NCBI GenBank assembly: GCA_041394185.1
Contig: JAWKIQ010000001.1
Span: forward strand, 1 to 64,000
Length of the DNA: 64,000 nt
Direction of reading: 5' to 3'
From: Acidimicrobiales bacterium
Lineage (GTDB): Bacteria > Actinomycetota > Acidimicrobiia > Acidimicrobiales > Poriferisodalaceae
The notes below the pieces were generated by a model that saw only the letters and a list, made by a program, of their open reading frames with translations, made no database searches and was not told the DNA's origin. How positions within the stretch are numbered: the stretch's first letter is position 1; each line of letters starts with the position of its first letter. Shown here piece by piece: positions 29,531 through 37,625 of the stretch. The translations under genes and the position numbers were made by a program.

Positions 29531-29579
29531 GAACACCGGTGTTCCGGCGGCGTCAGACGACGCGCATACACCGGTGTTC
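29531..29579. promoter_or_regulatory. Paired palindromic sites upstream of pyrF
   Basis: The 200-base gap between pyrD and pyrF holds two copies of ACACCGGTGTTC: GAACACCGGTGTTC at 29531-29544 (a full 14-base palindrome) and ACACCGGTGTTC at 29568-29579. The centres of the ACACCGGTGT cores are 35 bases apart. They look like operator sites for a dimeric regulator I cannot name. Confidence 0.5.
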
Positions 29580-29594
29580 GTTCGGAAGGGACGA

Positions 29595-29623
29595 TTGTCG
29601 ACCCGACCGCAGATTCGCGATAC
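29595..29623 (+). promoter_or_regulatory. Possible pyrF promoter
   Basis: TTGTCG (29595-29600), 17 bases, then CGATAC (29618-29623), 71 bases before the pyrF ATG and just downstream of the palindrome pair. The match is modest. Confidence 0.35.
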
Positions 29624-29693
29624 CCATTAGGTGCAGCACGTGTCGGCCGACGGGCCCGCCAGAGACACCATTTCCCCCGGGGAGCAACCCAAA

Positions 29694-30407
29694 ATGACAG
29701 AGGCAACACCAACAGCAGTCGACGTACGCGATCGTCTGGCGCTGGCACTAGATGTCGATGACATCGTCGCCGCCACCCGCATCGCCCGCCAGATGCAGCC
29801 CTACTTCGGGGTCGCCAAGGTGGGCCTCGAGCTGTTCAGCGCCTACGGACCCGATGCTGTAGGTGCCCTGGCCGACCTGGGATACGAGGTGTTCCTCGAC
29901 GTCAAGCTCCACGACATCCCCAACACCGTCGAGAAGGCCTCGCGTGTTCTGGGTGCGCTGGGCGTGCGATACCTGACGCTGCACGCCTTCGGCGGACCCA
30001 CGATGCTTCGTGCCGGCGTCGAGGGCCTCGCCACCGGCGCCGAACGCGCCGGGCTCCCCGCACCCACCGCCCTGGCCGTGACCATTCTCACCAGCGACGG
30101 CGACGCCCCGCCGCACATCTTGCCCAAGCGGGTTCAGGTGGCACTCGAAGGTGGCTGCGGAGGCATCGTGTGTGCCGCATCTGATGTCCGCGAGGCCAGG
30201 CAATATGCGCCGAGGCTCGACATGGTCGTTCCGGGGATTCGCCCGGCCGGAACATCGGCTCACGACCAGGCCAAGGTCGCAACCCCGGCCGAGGCCATCA
30301 CCTCCGGTGCCGACCTACTGGTGATCGGTCGTGCCGTCACAGCAGCCGACGATCCGGTGGCGGCCGCGGAAGCCATCTCCGAGGAAGTCCGGCAGGCTGT
30401 CTCGTAG
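29694..30407 (+). CDS. pyrF: Orotidine 5'-phosphate decarboxylase
   Basis: A 237-residue enzyme making UMP from OMP. The catalytic Asp-Lys-Asp cluster is in DVKLHDIPNTVEKA; the N-terminal RLALALDVDD, FGVAKVGLELFSAYG, and the C-terminal PGIRPAGTSAHDQAKVATPA and LLVIGRAVTAADDPVAAAE phosphate loop are intact, matching the type 1 (PyrF) family. The ATG at 29694 with GGGGAG upstream is preferred over an in-frame GTG 63 bases earlier. It is the last step of the pyr pathway but is separated from pyrD by a 200-base region that may carry its own promoter and operators. Confidence 0.96.
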   Translation: MTEATPTAVDVRDRLALALDVDDIVAATRIARQMQPYFGVAKVGLELFSAYGPDAVGALADLGYEVFLDVKLHDIPNTVEKASRVLGALGVRYLTLHAFGGPTMLRAGVEGLATGAERAGLPAPTALAVTILTSDGDAPPHILPKRVQVALEGGCGGIVCAASDVREARQYAPRLDMVVPGIRPAGTSAHDQAKVATPAEAITSGADLLVIGRAVTAADDPVAAAEAISEEVRQAVS

Positions 30408-30417
30408 GTGCTAGTTC

Positions 30418-30436
30418 GCGACACCTTCGGTGTCGC
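30418..30436 (+). terminator. Hairpin after pyrF
   Basis: GCGACACC and GGTGTCGC form an 8-bp perfect stem with a TTC loop, 10 bases after the pyrF stop. There is no T run, so it is either a tail-less actinobacterial-type terminator or an mRNA 3' end stabiliser. Confidence 0.45.
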
Positions 30437-30494
30437 TCATACGCACACTGGTCTCGCCGCTCGTCGGTGCGTGAGGCCTCAGGCGGAACGGCGC

Positions 30495-30500
30495 TAACCT
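30495..30500 (+). promoter_or_regulatory. -10 element of mihF (leaderless start)
   Basis: TAACCT lies 6 bases before ATG 30507 in the 99-base gap after pyrF. It predicts a leaderless transcript for the mihF-gmk-rpoZ-coaBC string. Confidence 0.5.
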
Positions 30501-30506
30501 GTCTCC

Positions 30507-30830
30507 ATGACGACACCCCCGTCCCTCAGCCCCGAACAGCGGCAGGCTGCCCTGGCAAAAGCCGCAGAAGCTCGCCGGGTCAGGTCCGAGGTCAAGTCCA
30601 AGCTCAAGATGCAGATGTTGACCCTCGAAGAGATCCTGGCCCAGGCCGACGAGGACGAGATCATCGCCAAGCTCAAGGTTCTCGCGGTGCTCGAGTCACT
30701 TCCCGGTGTCGGGAAGGTCAAGGCCAGGCGGGCCATGGAAGACATCGGTATCTCCGAAAACCGCCGCCTTCGCGGCCTCGGCTCTGAACAACGACGATCG
30801 CTGGTCGAGCAATTCGGTGCCGGGAGCTGA
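30507..30830 (+). CDS. mihF: Actinobacterial integration host factor (mIHF)
   Basis: A 107-residue nucleoid protein found only in actinobacteria and not related to proteobacterial IHF. The N-terminal basic helix LSPEQRQAALAKAAEARRVR and the H2TH/S13-like fold LAVLESLPGVGKVKARRAME with DIGISENRRLRGLG are diagnostic. It bends DNA and is essential in mycobacteria. The mihF-gmk-rpoZ-coaBC-metK-priA order is the standard actinobacterial one and is a main clue to the organism. The 3' end overlaps the gmk start by 14 bases. Confidence 0.95.
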   Translation: MTTPPSLSPEQRQAALAKAAEARRVRSEVKSKLKMQMLTLEEILAQADEDEIIAKLKVLAVLESLPGVGKVKARRAMEDIGISENRRLRGLGSEQRRSLVEQFGAGS

Positions 30831-31392
30831 CCAAACCCGCTCGTCGACCTTCGTTATCTGCGGAGCCGGTGGCGCGGGCAAGGGTTCCATCGTCGCCGAA
30901 CTGATCCAGCGCGACCCATCTCTGTGGCTGAGCCGCTCGTGGACCACGCGTCCGCGTCGCGACGGCGAACCCGAAACGGCGTATGTCTTCGTCAACCGCG
31001 ACGACTTCGAGGCACGCATCGCCGCAGGGGGCTTCCTCGAGTGGGCCCAGTTCTTCGACCACCTTTACGGAACCCCGATGCCCGAGGCGCCGGCGGGTTG
31101 TGACGTGGTGCTCGAGATCGACGTGCAGGGTGCGATCCAGGTTCGAGAAGTCGACCCCGGTGCTGTCGTGGTTTTGGTGTTGCCGCCCAGCCGGGCAGAA
31201 CAGCGCAGACGGATGCAGCATCGCGGCGACAGCGACGAGCACGTTGCCAAACGTCTGGCGAAGTCCGATGCCGAAGAAGAGATCGGTCGCACCCTGGCCG
31301 ATCTCATAATCGTCAACGACGACCTGGACCGAGCCGTCAGTGAGGTCGAGGCTCTCATCACAGAGCACCGTGCCGGGCCCGCGACCGACTAG
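30817..31392 (+). CDS. gmk: Guanylate kinase
   Basis: A 191-residue kinase converting GMP to GDP. The P-loop is GAGGAGKGSI (usually GPSGVGKGT), followed by SRSWTTRPRRDGEPETAYVF (GMP-binding SxTTRxxR...Y), FLEWAQFFDHLYGTP, VLEIDVQGAIQVRE and RRRMQHRGDSDEHVAKRL (lid). The length is normal. GTG 30817 is the best start, overlapping mihF by 14 bases; an earlier GTG would overlap far more of mihF. No clear ribosome site was seen. Confidence 0.93.
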   Translation: MPGADQTRSSTFVICGAGGAGKGSIVAELIQRDPSLWLSRSWTTRPRRDGEPETAYVFVNRDDFEARIAAGGFLEWAQFFDHLYGTPMPEAPAGCDVVLEIDVQGAIQVREVDPGAVVVLVLPPSRAEQRRRMQHRGDSDEHVAKRLAKSDAEEEIGRTLADLIIVNDDLDRAVSEVEALITEHRAGPATD

Positions 31393-31472
31393 AATCAGAC
31401 TTCGCCCAAAACCGCATGGCCGCGGTCTTTCCCGGACCGCAGGGCTGGCCTCGAGATTGGCAAGGTCGAAAG

Positions 31473-31847
31473 ATGGCTCAAGACGAAGACACGATGATCA
31501 ACCCTCACGTCGAGGAACTTCTCGAGAAGGTCGACTCGAAGTTCACACTCGTCACCCTCGCCGCCCGCCGGGCGCGTCAGATCAACTCGTACTTCGGTCA
31601 GCTCGGCGATGGCATGGGCAAGGCTGTGCCCCCGCAGATCACCAGCACCGCCCGCAAGCCTTTGTCGATCGCCTTCCAAGAGATCGGTGCCGACAAGATC
31701 AGCTACGAGCCGGTCGACCCCGACGAGCTCGATGCCGCCGACTGGGGCGCCAACGTCGACCCCGTTTTGGCCTTGCTCGAGGGTGGCGGCGATCTCGAGC
31801 CCGAGACCGAGTCCGACGCCGAATCGGCCGAAGACGCCGAGGACTGA
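31473..31847 (+). CDS. rpoZ: RNA polymerase omega subunit
   Basis: A 124-residue omega subunit that helps fold and assemble the beta' subunit. INPHVEELLEKVDSKFTLVT, AARRARQINSYFGQLGDGMG and the PLSIAFQEIGADKISYEPV tail match actinobacterial RpoZ. An acidic C-terminal tail (EPETESDAESAEDAED) is longer than in E. coli. ATG 31473 is chosen; an ATG at 31494 (MINPHVEELL) is also possible. A TAGAAT at the gmk stop (31391-31396) could be a -10 for a 70-base leader. coaBC starts 8 bases after the stop. Confidence 0.93.
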   Translation: MAQDEDTMINPHVEELLEKVDSKFTLVTLAARRARQINSYFGQLGDGMGKAVPPQITSTARKPLSIAFQEIGADKISYEPVDPDELDAADWGANVDPVLALLEGGGDLEPETESDAESAEDAED

Positions 31848-31855
31848 TCCCCACG

Positions 31856-33049
31856 ATGTTCGACGGGCGTCATGTCGTCCTCGGTGTGTCTGGCGGTATC
31901 GCCGCCTACAAGGCCATCGAGGTCTGCCGGCGCCTGGTCGACGGGGGAGCACGGGTCACGCCGATACTCACCGAGTCGGCGCTCAGGTTCGTGGGCCCGG
32001 TCACCTTCGAGGCCCTGGCGACAGAGCCCCTGATCACGTCGGTGTTCGGAAACGCCGACCCCATCCCGCACACCACCCTGGGTCAGACCGCCGACCTGAT
32101 AATCGTCGCTCCGGCCACGGCTCGGGCCATCGGTTCGTACGCGGCCGGTATCTCCGACGACGCCTTGGTTGCCACCCTCATCGCCACTCGGGCGCCCGTG
32201 TTGGTGTGCCCTGCGATGCACACCGAGATGTGGGAGCACCCCTCGGTGCAGGAGAACCTGGCCACGCTGCGCCGTCGGGGAGTGCACGTCCTCGACCCCG
32301 AGAGCGGGCGGTTGGCCGGTGGCGACGTCGGCGCCGGCAGGCTCGCAGATCCGCAGCGGATAGTTGCCGAGGCGGCGCGACTACTGACCCCGCCCGACAT
32401 GGCCGGACTGAAAGTCCTGGTCACCGCCGGTGGCACCCGCGAACCGATCGATCCCGTGCGCTATATCGGAAACCGATCGTCGGGCAAGCAGGGTTACGCA
32501 GTGGCTGCCGAAGCCGCGGCCCGAGGGGCCGAGGTGAGGCTCATCAGCACCGTCGATCGTCCCGTGCCCCCTGGGGTTCAGGTGACACTGGTCGAGACCG
32601 CCGCACAGATGCACGAAGCCGTCATGCAAAACAACGACGCCGATGTCGTTGTCATGTCGGCTGCGGTAGCCGACTATCGGCCGATTTCTGTTGCCGGTTC
32701 GAAGATCAAGAAGACGGCCGACCAGCTCGATGTGGCGCTGGAGAAGACCGTCGACATCCTCGCGGCGCTCGGTGCTGCGAAACGGCCGGGCCAGACCTTG
32801 GTGGGCTTTGCGGCCGAGACCGACGACGTCGTCGACAACGCAAGAGGCAAGCTGGAACGCAAGGGCGCCGACTTCATAGTCGCCAACGACGTGTCAGCTC
32901 CCGATGTAGGTTTTGCCCACGACACGAACGAGGTCACCATCGTGTCTGCAAATGGTTCGGTGGGAGTACCCCTCAGATCTAAACGAGACATCGCCAAGGC
33001 GATTCTCGACCAGGTGGTCGCAGCTCGCAGCAGCGATCCGACCTCATGA
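31856..33049 (+). CDS. coaBC: CoaBC (Dfp): phosphopantothenoylcysteine synthetase/decarboxylase
   Basis: A 397-residue bifunctional enzyme of coenzyme A synthesis. The N-terminal flavin decarboxylase (CoaC) has VVLGVSGGIAAYKAIEV and PAMHTEMWEHPSVQENL, where the usual Asn of the PAMN motif is His, a form I associate with actinobacterial enzymes. The C-terminal synthetase (CoaB) has VTAGGTREPIDPVRYIGNRS, VVMSAAVADYRPISV, KIKKTADQLDVALEKTVDIL and FAAETDD. ATG 31856 is chosen. A hairpin follows the stop immediately. Confidence 0.95.
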   Translation: MFDGRHVVLGVSGGIAAYKAIEVCRRLVDGGARVTPILTESALRFVGPVTFEALATEPLITSVFGNADPIPHTTLGQTADLIIVAPATARAIGSYAAGISDDALVATLIATRAPVLVCPAMHTEMWEHPSVQENLATLRRRGVHVLDPESGRLAGGDVGAGRLADPQRIVAEAARLLTPPDMAGLKVLVTAGGTREPIDPVRYIGNRSSGKQGYAVAAEAAARGAEVRLISTVDRPVPPGVQVTLVETAAQMHEAVMQNNDADVVVMSAAVADYRPISVAGSKIKKTADQLDVALEKTVDILAALGAAKRPGQTLVGFAAETDDVVDNARGKLERKGADFIVANDVSAPDVGFAHDTNEVTIVSANGSVGVPLRSKRDIAKAILDQVVAARSSDPTS

Positions 33050-33068
33050 ATCGGTCGTCTCGGCCGAT
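33050..33068 (+). terminator. Hairpin directly after the coaBC stop
   Basis: ATCGGTCG pairs with CGGCCGAT (one G-T pair) around a TCT loop, starting one base after the stop codon. It lacks a T run. It could terminate or slow transcription before metK, which has its own SD and a TACAAC near 33071 that might be a -10. Confidence 0.4.
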
Positions 33069-33107
33069 GGTTACAACGTTCATACATCGCCAAATCGAGG
33101 AGCCGGC

Positions 33108-34313
33108 GTGAGCAACCGATACACCTTCACTTCGGAGTCTGTGACCGAAGGTCATCCAGACAAGATGGCCGACCAGATCTCGGACTCGATCCTCGACGCT
33201 TTGCTCGAGCAGGATCCGGCCAGCCGTGTCGCATGCGAGACGCTCATCACGACCGGCCTGGTGGTGGTGGCGGGTGAGATCACCACCGAGGCCTACGTCG
33301 ACATCCCCCGCGTCGTTCGGGGCACGATCAACGGCATCGGCTACGACCGGGGCTCGCTGGGGTTCGACGGCAACGCCTGCGGTGTCATGGTGACCCTCGA
33401 CGAGCAGTCGCCCGACATCGCTCAGGGTGTCGACGACTCCGAAGAGGTTCGCTCGGGTTCGTCCGGCGAGGATGACATCCTCGACAAGCAGGGCGCCGGC
33501 GACCAGGGAATGATGTTCGGCTACGCCTGCAACGAGACCGAAGAGCTCATGCCGCTGCCGATCCATGTTGCCCACCGCATGGCCGAGCGCCTCACCGAGG
33601 TACGCAAGTCGGGCCGGGTGCCCTATCTGCGCCCCGATGGCAAGACCCAGGTGACCTTCACCTACGAGAACGGTGTTCCGGTCAAGCTCGAGACGGTCGT
33701 CGTTTCGACCCAGCACGATCACGGCATCAACCGCGACTCGATGATCCGTCCCGACCTCATCGAGCAGGTCATCATCCCGTCGATACCCGAGCAGTATCGC
33801 GACGACGACTTCGAGGTATACGTAAACCCGACTGGCAACTTCGTCATCGGTGGTCCGGTCGGCGACGCCGGCCTGACCGGGCGCAAGATCATCGTCGACA
33901 CCTATGGCGGCATGGCCCGCCACGGCGGTGGCGCCTTCTCGGGCAAGGACCCATCCAAGGTCGACCGCTCGGCTGCCTACGCGACCCGCTGGGTTGCCAA
34001 GAACGTGGTTGCATCGGGTGCTGCCGATCGCTGCGAGATCCAGGTTGCCTACGCCATCGGCGTGGCCAAGCCCATGTCGATCCTGGTCGAGACGTTCGGC
34101 ACCGAGAAGGTCGACCCCGACGCCATCGAGAAGGCCGTGCGCGAGATCTTCGACCTGCGTCCGGCTGCGATTCTGCGCGACCTCGATCTGCGTCGCCCGA
34201 TCTACAAGCCGACCGCGGCCTACGGCCACTTCGGTCGCAAGCCAGAGAACGGCCTGTTCCCGTGGGAGAACACCAACAAGGTCGACGAGTTGAAGGCTGC
34301 GCTCGGTCTGTAG
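33108..34313 (+). CDS. metK: S-adenosylmethionine synthetase
   Basis: A 401-residue enzyme making SAM from methionine and ATP. The family motifs are TFTSESVTEGHPDKMADQIS, GAGDQGMMFGYACNET (nucleotide site), TGNFVIGGPVGDAGLTGRKI, and DTYGGMARHGGGAFSGKDPS (P-loop-like) followed by KVDRSAAYATRWVAKN. The GTG start at 33108 is set by GAGGAG 5 bases before it. No SAM riboswitch is seen upstream. Confidence 0.98.
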   Translation: MSNRYTFTSESVTEGHPDKMADQISDSILDALLEQDPASRVACETLITTGLVVVAGEITTEAYVDIPRVVRGTINGIGYDRGSLGFDGNACGVMVTLDEQSPDIAQGVDDSEEVRSGSSGEDDILDKQGAGDQGMMFGYACNETEELMPLPIHVAHRMAERLTEVRKSGRVPYLRPDGKTQVTFTYENGVPVKLETVVVSTQHDHGINRDSMIRPDLIEQVIIPSIPEQYRDDDFEVYVNPTGNFVIGGPVGDAGLTGRKIIVDTYGGMARHGGGAFSGKDPSKVDRSAAYATRWVAKNVVASGAADRCEIQVAYAIGVAKPMSILVETFGTEKVDPDAIEKAVREIFDLRPAAILRDLDLRRPIYKPTAAYGHFGRKPENGLFPWENTNKVDELKAALGL

Positions 34314-34328
34314 CAGCCGTGCGCCGCC

Positions 34329-34334
34329 TACATT
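34329..34334 (+). promoter_or_regulatory. -10 element before priA
   Basis: TACATT lies 7 bases before GTG 34342, consistent with the leaderless pattern of the window and deciding the start of priA used here. Confidence 0.4.
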
Positions 34335-34341
34335 GCTTCTC

Positions 34342-36144
34342 GTGCAGGAGAAGCTGTTCGAGCTAGAGCCGGAAACGGACGAACCGATACAGCCCCGTCT
34401 TCCCGACGGGGCTGTGGTCGTTCGGGTTCTGATCGACGAGCCGGCCATCGACCGCGAGTTCGACTATTGGGTCGATGCCGACACCGCACCGAGCGTTCGT
34501 ATCGGTTCCATCGTTCGCGTCGACCTGCGAGGTCGGCGCGTGCGCGGTTGGGTCGTCGAGCGCGGCGTCGAGCCATCGAACGACTTCGAGGTTCGCAAGG
34601 TGTCGAAGGTCTCTTCGCTGGGGCCTCCGCCGGCGCTCATCGACCTATGCCACTGGGCCGCAGGGCGATGGGTGGGTTCGACGGCGCGGTTCATGCGAAC
34701 CGGGTCGCCGCCGAACAACGTGACCTCGCTGCCGCGGCGCAAGAGGTTGGCGGGGCCGCCGACGGTCACCGACGATCTCGCTCCGCGCGCGTTCGACAAT
34801 CCGGTTTCGGTGATCAGAACCAGCCCCACCGACGACGACACCGCGTTTGCGCTGGCGGCCGCGGCACGCGGCCGTGCCCTGATCTTGACGCCGTCATTGG
34901 GTGCGGCCCAACACCTGGCGTTGAGGTTGCGCCGCGCCGGGGTCGAGGTGGCCCTATGGGACCGCGACTGGGCGGCCTCGGCTGCCGGAACCGTGACGGT
35001 GGGTACGCGGGCGGCGGCCTTCGCTCCAATCGGGCCACTCGATGCGGTGCTGGTTCTGGACGAGCACGACGAGCGCTATCAAGAGGAAGCGTCGCCCACA
35101 TGGAACGCCCGCGACGTTGCGTTGGAGCGCGCCAGGCGAGACGACGCCCCGTGTGCGCTGGTCTCGCCTGTGCCGTCGCTGGAGGCGCTCAGGCTGGGCA
35201 CACTGGTCGAACCGTCCAGGCGCAGGCAAAGAGACGGCTGGCCCGTCGTCGACATCGTCGACAGGCGGGGCGACGACCCGGCGTTGGGTGAGTGGTGTTC
35301 GCCGGCGCTGACACGACTGGTCGTCGATGGCAGATCGGTGGCTTGTGTCTTGAACCGCAAGGGTCGGGCCCGCATCTGCGTGTGCCACCAGTGCGGCGAG
35401 CTGGCCCGAGGCGAGTCGGGATCTGCGCTGATGCTCGAGGGCGAGCGCCTGGTCGATCCGGTCACGGGTGCCCAGCGGCCGGTGGTGTGTGACGCCTGTG
35501 GTTCGACCCGGATGCGACGGCTGAAGCTGGGCACCGGGGGAGTGGCCGAAGAGTTGGCTGCGTTGACCAGACGCGAGGTGGTCGAGATAAGCGCCGATGC
35601 CCAGGACACCGCCGAACGGGTGGGCCGTTTCGATGGCGACGATCGCCGGCTCTTCGTGGGCACCGAGGCGTTGTTGCACCGAATCGAGTCGGTCGACGTC
35701 GTGGTGTTCCTCGACATCGACCAGGAGCTGTTGGCTCCCCGGTTCCGCGCCGGTGAGCAGGCGCTGGCGTTGATAGCTCGTGCCGCACGCCTGGTCGGGC
35801 CCAAATCGTTGGGCGGCAGAATCGTGGTGCAAACCCGCATGCCCGACCATCCGGTCCTCAAAGCGGCGGCTCTGGGCGACCCAGCGATCTTCACCGACGA
35901 CGAGATGGAACTGCGGGCCGAGGCGCGTATGCCACCCCACACCGCCCTGGCTGCCGTGTCGGGTGAGGCGGCCGAAGAGTTCATGTCGGCCTTCCACGCC
36001 GTTGGTGGTGTCGAGGTGATAGGCAACGCCGACGGGCGCTGGTTGGTTCGGGCCCAAGACCACGACTCGCTCAGCTCGGCGCTGCGCGCCACGCCCCGCC
36101 CGTCTGGGCGTCTTCGCATCGAGATCGACCCGCAGCGTTTGTGA
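34342..36144 (+). CDS. priA: PriA-like primosomal protein N' (helicase motifs degenerate)
   Basis: A 600-residue protein in the usual actinobacterial place between metK and def/fmt. The N-terminal 3'-DNA-end binding domain (VVVRVLIDEPAIDREFDYWV, GSIVRVDLRGRRVRGWVVER) is clear. The zinc region keeps paired cysteines (ICVCHQCGELA, VVCDACGSTRM). The helicase core is degenerate: there is no GKT Walker A, and the DEEH box reads VLDEHDERYQ, so it is unlikely to unwind DNA; loss of these motifs is known for actinobacterial PriA. A perfect 11-bp hairpin lies at 34389-34415, so a start at GTG 34414 (MVVRVLIDEP) is a real alternative. Confidence 0.85.
   Translation: MQEKLFELEPETDEPIQPRLPDGAVVVRVLIDEPAIDREFDYWVDADTAPSVRIGSIVRVDLRGRRVRGWVVERGVEPSNDFEVRKVSKVSSLGPPPALIDLCHWAAGRWVGSTARFMRTGSPPNNVTSLPRRKRLAGPPTVTDDLAPRAFDNPVSVIRTSPTDDDTAFALAAAARGRALILTPSLGAAQHLALRLRRAGVEVALWDRDWAASAAGTVTVGTRAAAFAPIGPLDAVLVLDEHDERYQEEASPTWNARDVALERARRDDAPCALVSPVPSLEALRLGTLVEPSRRRQRDGWPVVDIVDRRGDDPALGEWCSPALTRLVVDGRSVACVLNRKGRARICVCHQCGELARGESGSALMLEGERLVDPVTGAQRPVVCDACGSTRMRRLKLGTGGVAEELAALTRREVVEISADAQDTAERVGRFDGDDRRLFVGTEALLHRIESVDVVVFLDIDQELLAPRFRAGEQALALIARAARLVGPKSLGGRIVVQTRMPDHPVLKAAALGDPAIFTDDEMELRAEARMPPHTALAAVSGEAAEEFMSAFHAVGGVEVIGNADGRWLVRAQDHDSLSSALRATPRPSGRLRIEIDPQRL
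34389..34415 (+). promoter_or_regulatory. Strong hairpin in the 5' part of priA
   Basis: ACAGCCCCGTC (34389-34399) and GACGGGGCTGT (34405-34415) form an 11-bp perfect stem with a 5-base loop. It has no T run. It sits about 75 bases after metK, inside the frame of priA if translation starts at 34342, or just before a start at 34414. Confidence 0.6.
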
Positions 36145-36155
36145 GCGTGCTCCGT

Positions 36156-36161
36156 TATCCT
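36156..36161 (+). promoter_or_regulatory. -10 element of def (leaderless start)
   Basis: TATCCT lies 7 bases before GTG 36169 in the short gap after priA. Confidence 0.45.
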
Positions 36162-36168
36162 CGACGGC

Positions 36169-36717
36169 GTGTCTTACGAGATTCGTGTGTTCGGAGATCC
36201 GGTGCTGCGCACCGTTGCCGCGCCAATCGAAGACATCGACGCCAAGTTGGTGCAGATGGCGCACGACATGGTTCCTGCCATGTACGAGGCCGAAGGTCTG
36301 GGCTTGGCCGCTCCTCAGGTTGGTATCCAGAAGCGGCTCTTCGTGTACGACCTGGGTGACGGCCCGCGCTACCTGATCAACCCCCAGATCACCGAGTCTG
36401 ACGGCGAGTGGGAGTACACCGAGGGTTGTTTGTCGGTGCCGGGCCTGTCGTTCGACATCGTGCGCCCCAAACAGGTTCATCTGACCGGTGTCGACCTCGA
36501 CGGCAATGACGTATCCATCGAGGCCGACGAGCTGCTGGCAAGGCTGTTCCAGCACGAGCTCGACCATCTGGACGGTGTTTTGTTGCTCGACCACCTCGAC
36601 AAGAAGACCCGAAAGAGTGCGCTGAAGACGTTGCGCGAGCTTCGTGAACGTTCAGAGCCGCTGGCGCGCCGGGTGTCTTTGGGGCTGTCCGAGCCCGACG
36701 GCCTGCACCTGCCTTGA
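36169..36717 (+). CDS. def: Peptide deformylase
   Basis: A 182-residue metalloenzyme removing the N-formyl group from nascent proteins. All three motifs are present: GLGLAAPQVGI, EGCLSVPG (metal Cys) and QHELDHLDGVLLLD (HExxH). The C-terminal tail is polar. GTG start; the TGA overlaps the TTG of fmt, whose product adds the same formyl group to Met-tRNA, so the two are translationally coupled. Confidence 0.96.
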   Translation: MSYEIRVFGDPVLRTVAAPIEDIDAKLVQMAHDMVPAMYEAEGLGLAAPQVGIQKRLFVYDLGDGPRYLINPQITESDGEWEYTEGCLSVPGLSFDIVRPKQVHLTGVDLDGNDVSIEADELLARLFQHELDHLDGVLLLDHLDKKTRKSALKTLRELRERSEPLARRVSLGLSEPDGLHLP

Positions 36718-37625
36718 CGGTGCCCGTGCCGCAACTCGCGATTGCTCCCGCACACCCCCAGCGGGTTGTTTTCCTGGGCACCCCGTCGGCCGCTGTGCCC
36801 AGCTTGCGGGCATTGGTTGCCGACGGTTTCGAGGTGGCGCTGGTCATCACCCGTGCCGACCGGCGCCGCGGACGACGCTCGGCCCCCACGCCAACCCCGG
36901 TGAAAGCCGCCGCACTCGAGTTGGGCATTCGGGTCAGCCACGACCTCGACGACGTTGTGACGGTGGGCGCCGACCTGGCGGTCGTGGTTGCATATGGGCG
37001 CCTGGTGCCCACGCGCATCCTCGAGTCGCTGGCTTTCTTGAACGTGCACTTTTCGTTGTTGCCCCGCTGGCGCGGAGCCGCCCCCGTGGAGAGGGCGATC
37101 CTGGCGGGCGACGACACGACCGGCGTGTGCATCATGGGGCTTGAGCCCGCGCTCGACACGGGCCCTGTCTATTCCAGGGCCGAGACTCCGATCGAATCGA
37201 AGACAGCGGACGAACTGACCTCCGAGCTTGCCGATCTGGGTGCGTCGCTGCTCGTCCGTACCATGCGCACCGGGCTGGCCGACCCGGTGCCGCAGTCGGG
37301 TGAGGTGACGTTTGCCGACAAGCTGGGGCCCCAAGACCGCTTCCTCGATTGGAACCGCCCGGCGAACGAGCTGGAGCGAGTGGTTCGCATCGGCGGGGCT
37401 TGGACTACGTGGCGCGGCAAGCGGCTTCTGGTGCACCGTGCACAGCTGGCCGATTCGCCCGACCTCGGCGCCGCCGCGCCCGGTGGTCTCGTCGGTGTCA
37501 CCGTGGCCACGGGTGCCGGCGGACTCGAGCTGGTGGAGGTCCAGCCCGAAGGCAAGGGTCGAACCCCGGCCCGCGCGTGGCTGAACGGGGCCCGTCCCGG
37601 CCCGGACGATCGTCTGGGATCGTGA
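36714..37625 (+). CDS. fmt: Methionyl-tRNA formyltransferase
   Basis: A 303-residue enzyme that formylates initiator Met-tRNA. The catalytic domain shows VVFLGTPSAAVPSLRALVAD, LAVVVAYGRLVPTRILESL and the signature NVHFSLLPRWRGAAPVERAI with GDDTTGVCIMGLEPALDTG. The C-terminal OB-like tRNA-binding domain begins near WNRPANELERVVRIGG. TTG 36714 overlaps the def stop; GTG 36720 is an alternative. The stop overlaps rsmB (GTGA). Confidence 0.95.
   Translation: MTVPVPQLAIAPAHPQRVVFLGTPSAAVPSLRALVADGFEVALVITRADRRRGRRSAPTPTPVKAAALELGIRVSHDLDDVVTVGADLAVVVAYGRLVPTRILESLAFLNVHFSLLPRWRGAAPVERAILAGDDTTGVCIMGLEPALDTGPVYSRAETPIESKTADELTSELADLGASLLVRTMRTGLADPVPQSGEVTFADKLGPQDRFLDWNRPANELERVVRIGGAWTTWRGKRLLVHRAQLADSPDLGAAAPGGLVGVTVATGAGGLELVEVQPEGKGRTPARAWLNGARPGPDDRLGS

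Noticed and set aside
29531..29544. Second LexA box (GAACACCGGTGTTC)
   Set aside because: The half-sites are GAAC and GTTC but the spacer is 6 bases instead of 4, so it does not fit the SOS box; kept as an unknown palindrome.
33050..33107. SAM riboswitch before metK
   Set aside because: The gap is only 58 bases and contains one hairpin and an SD; none of the SAM-I, II or IV core sequences are there.
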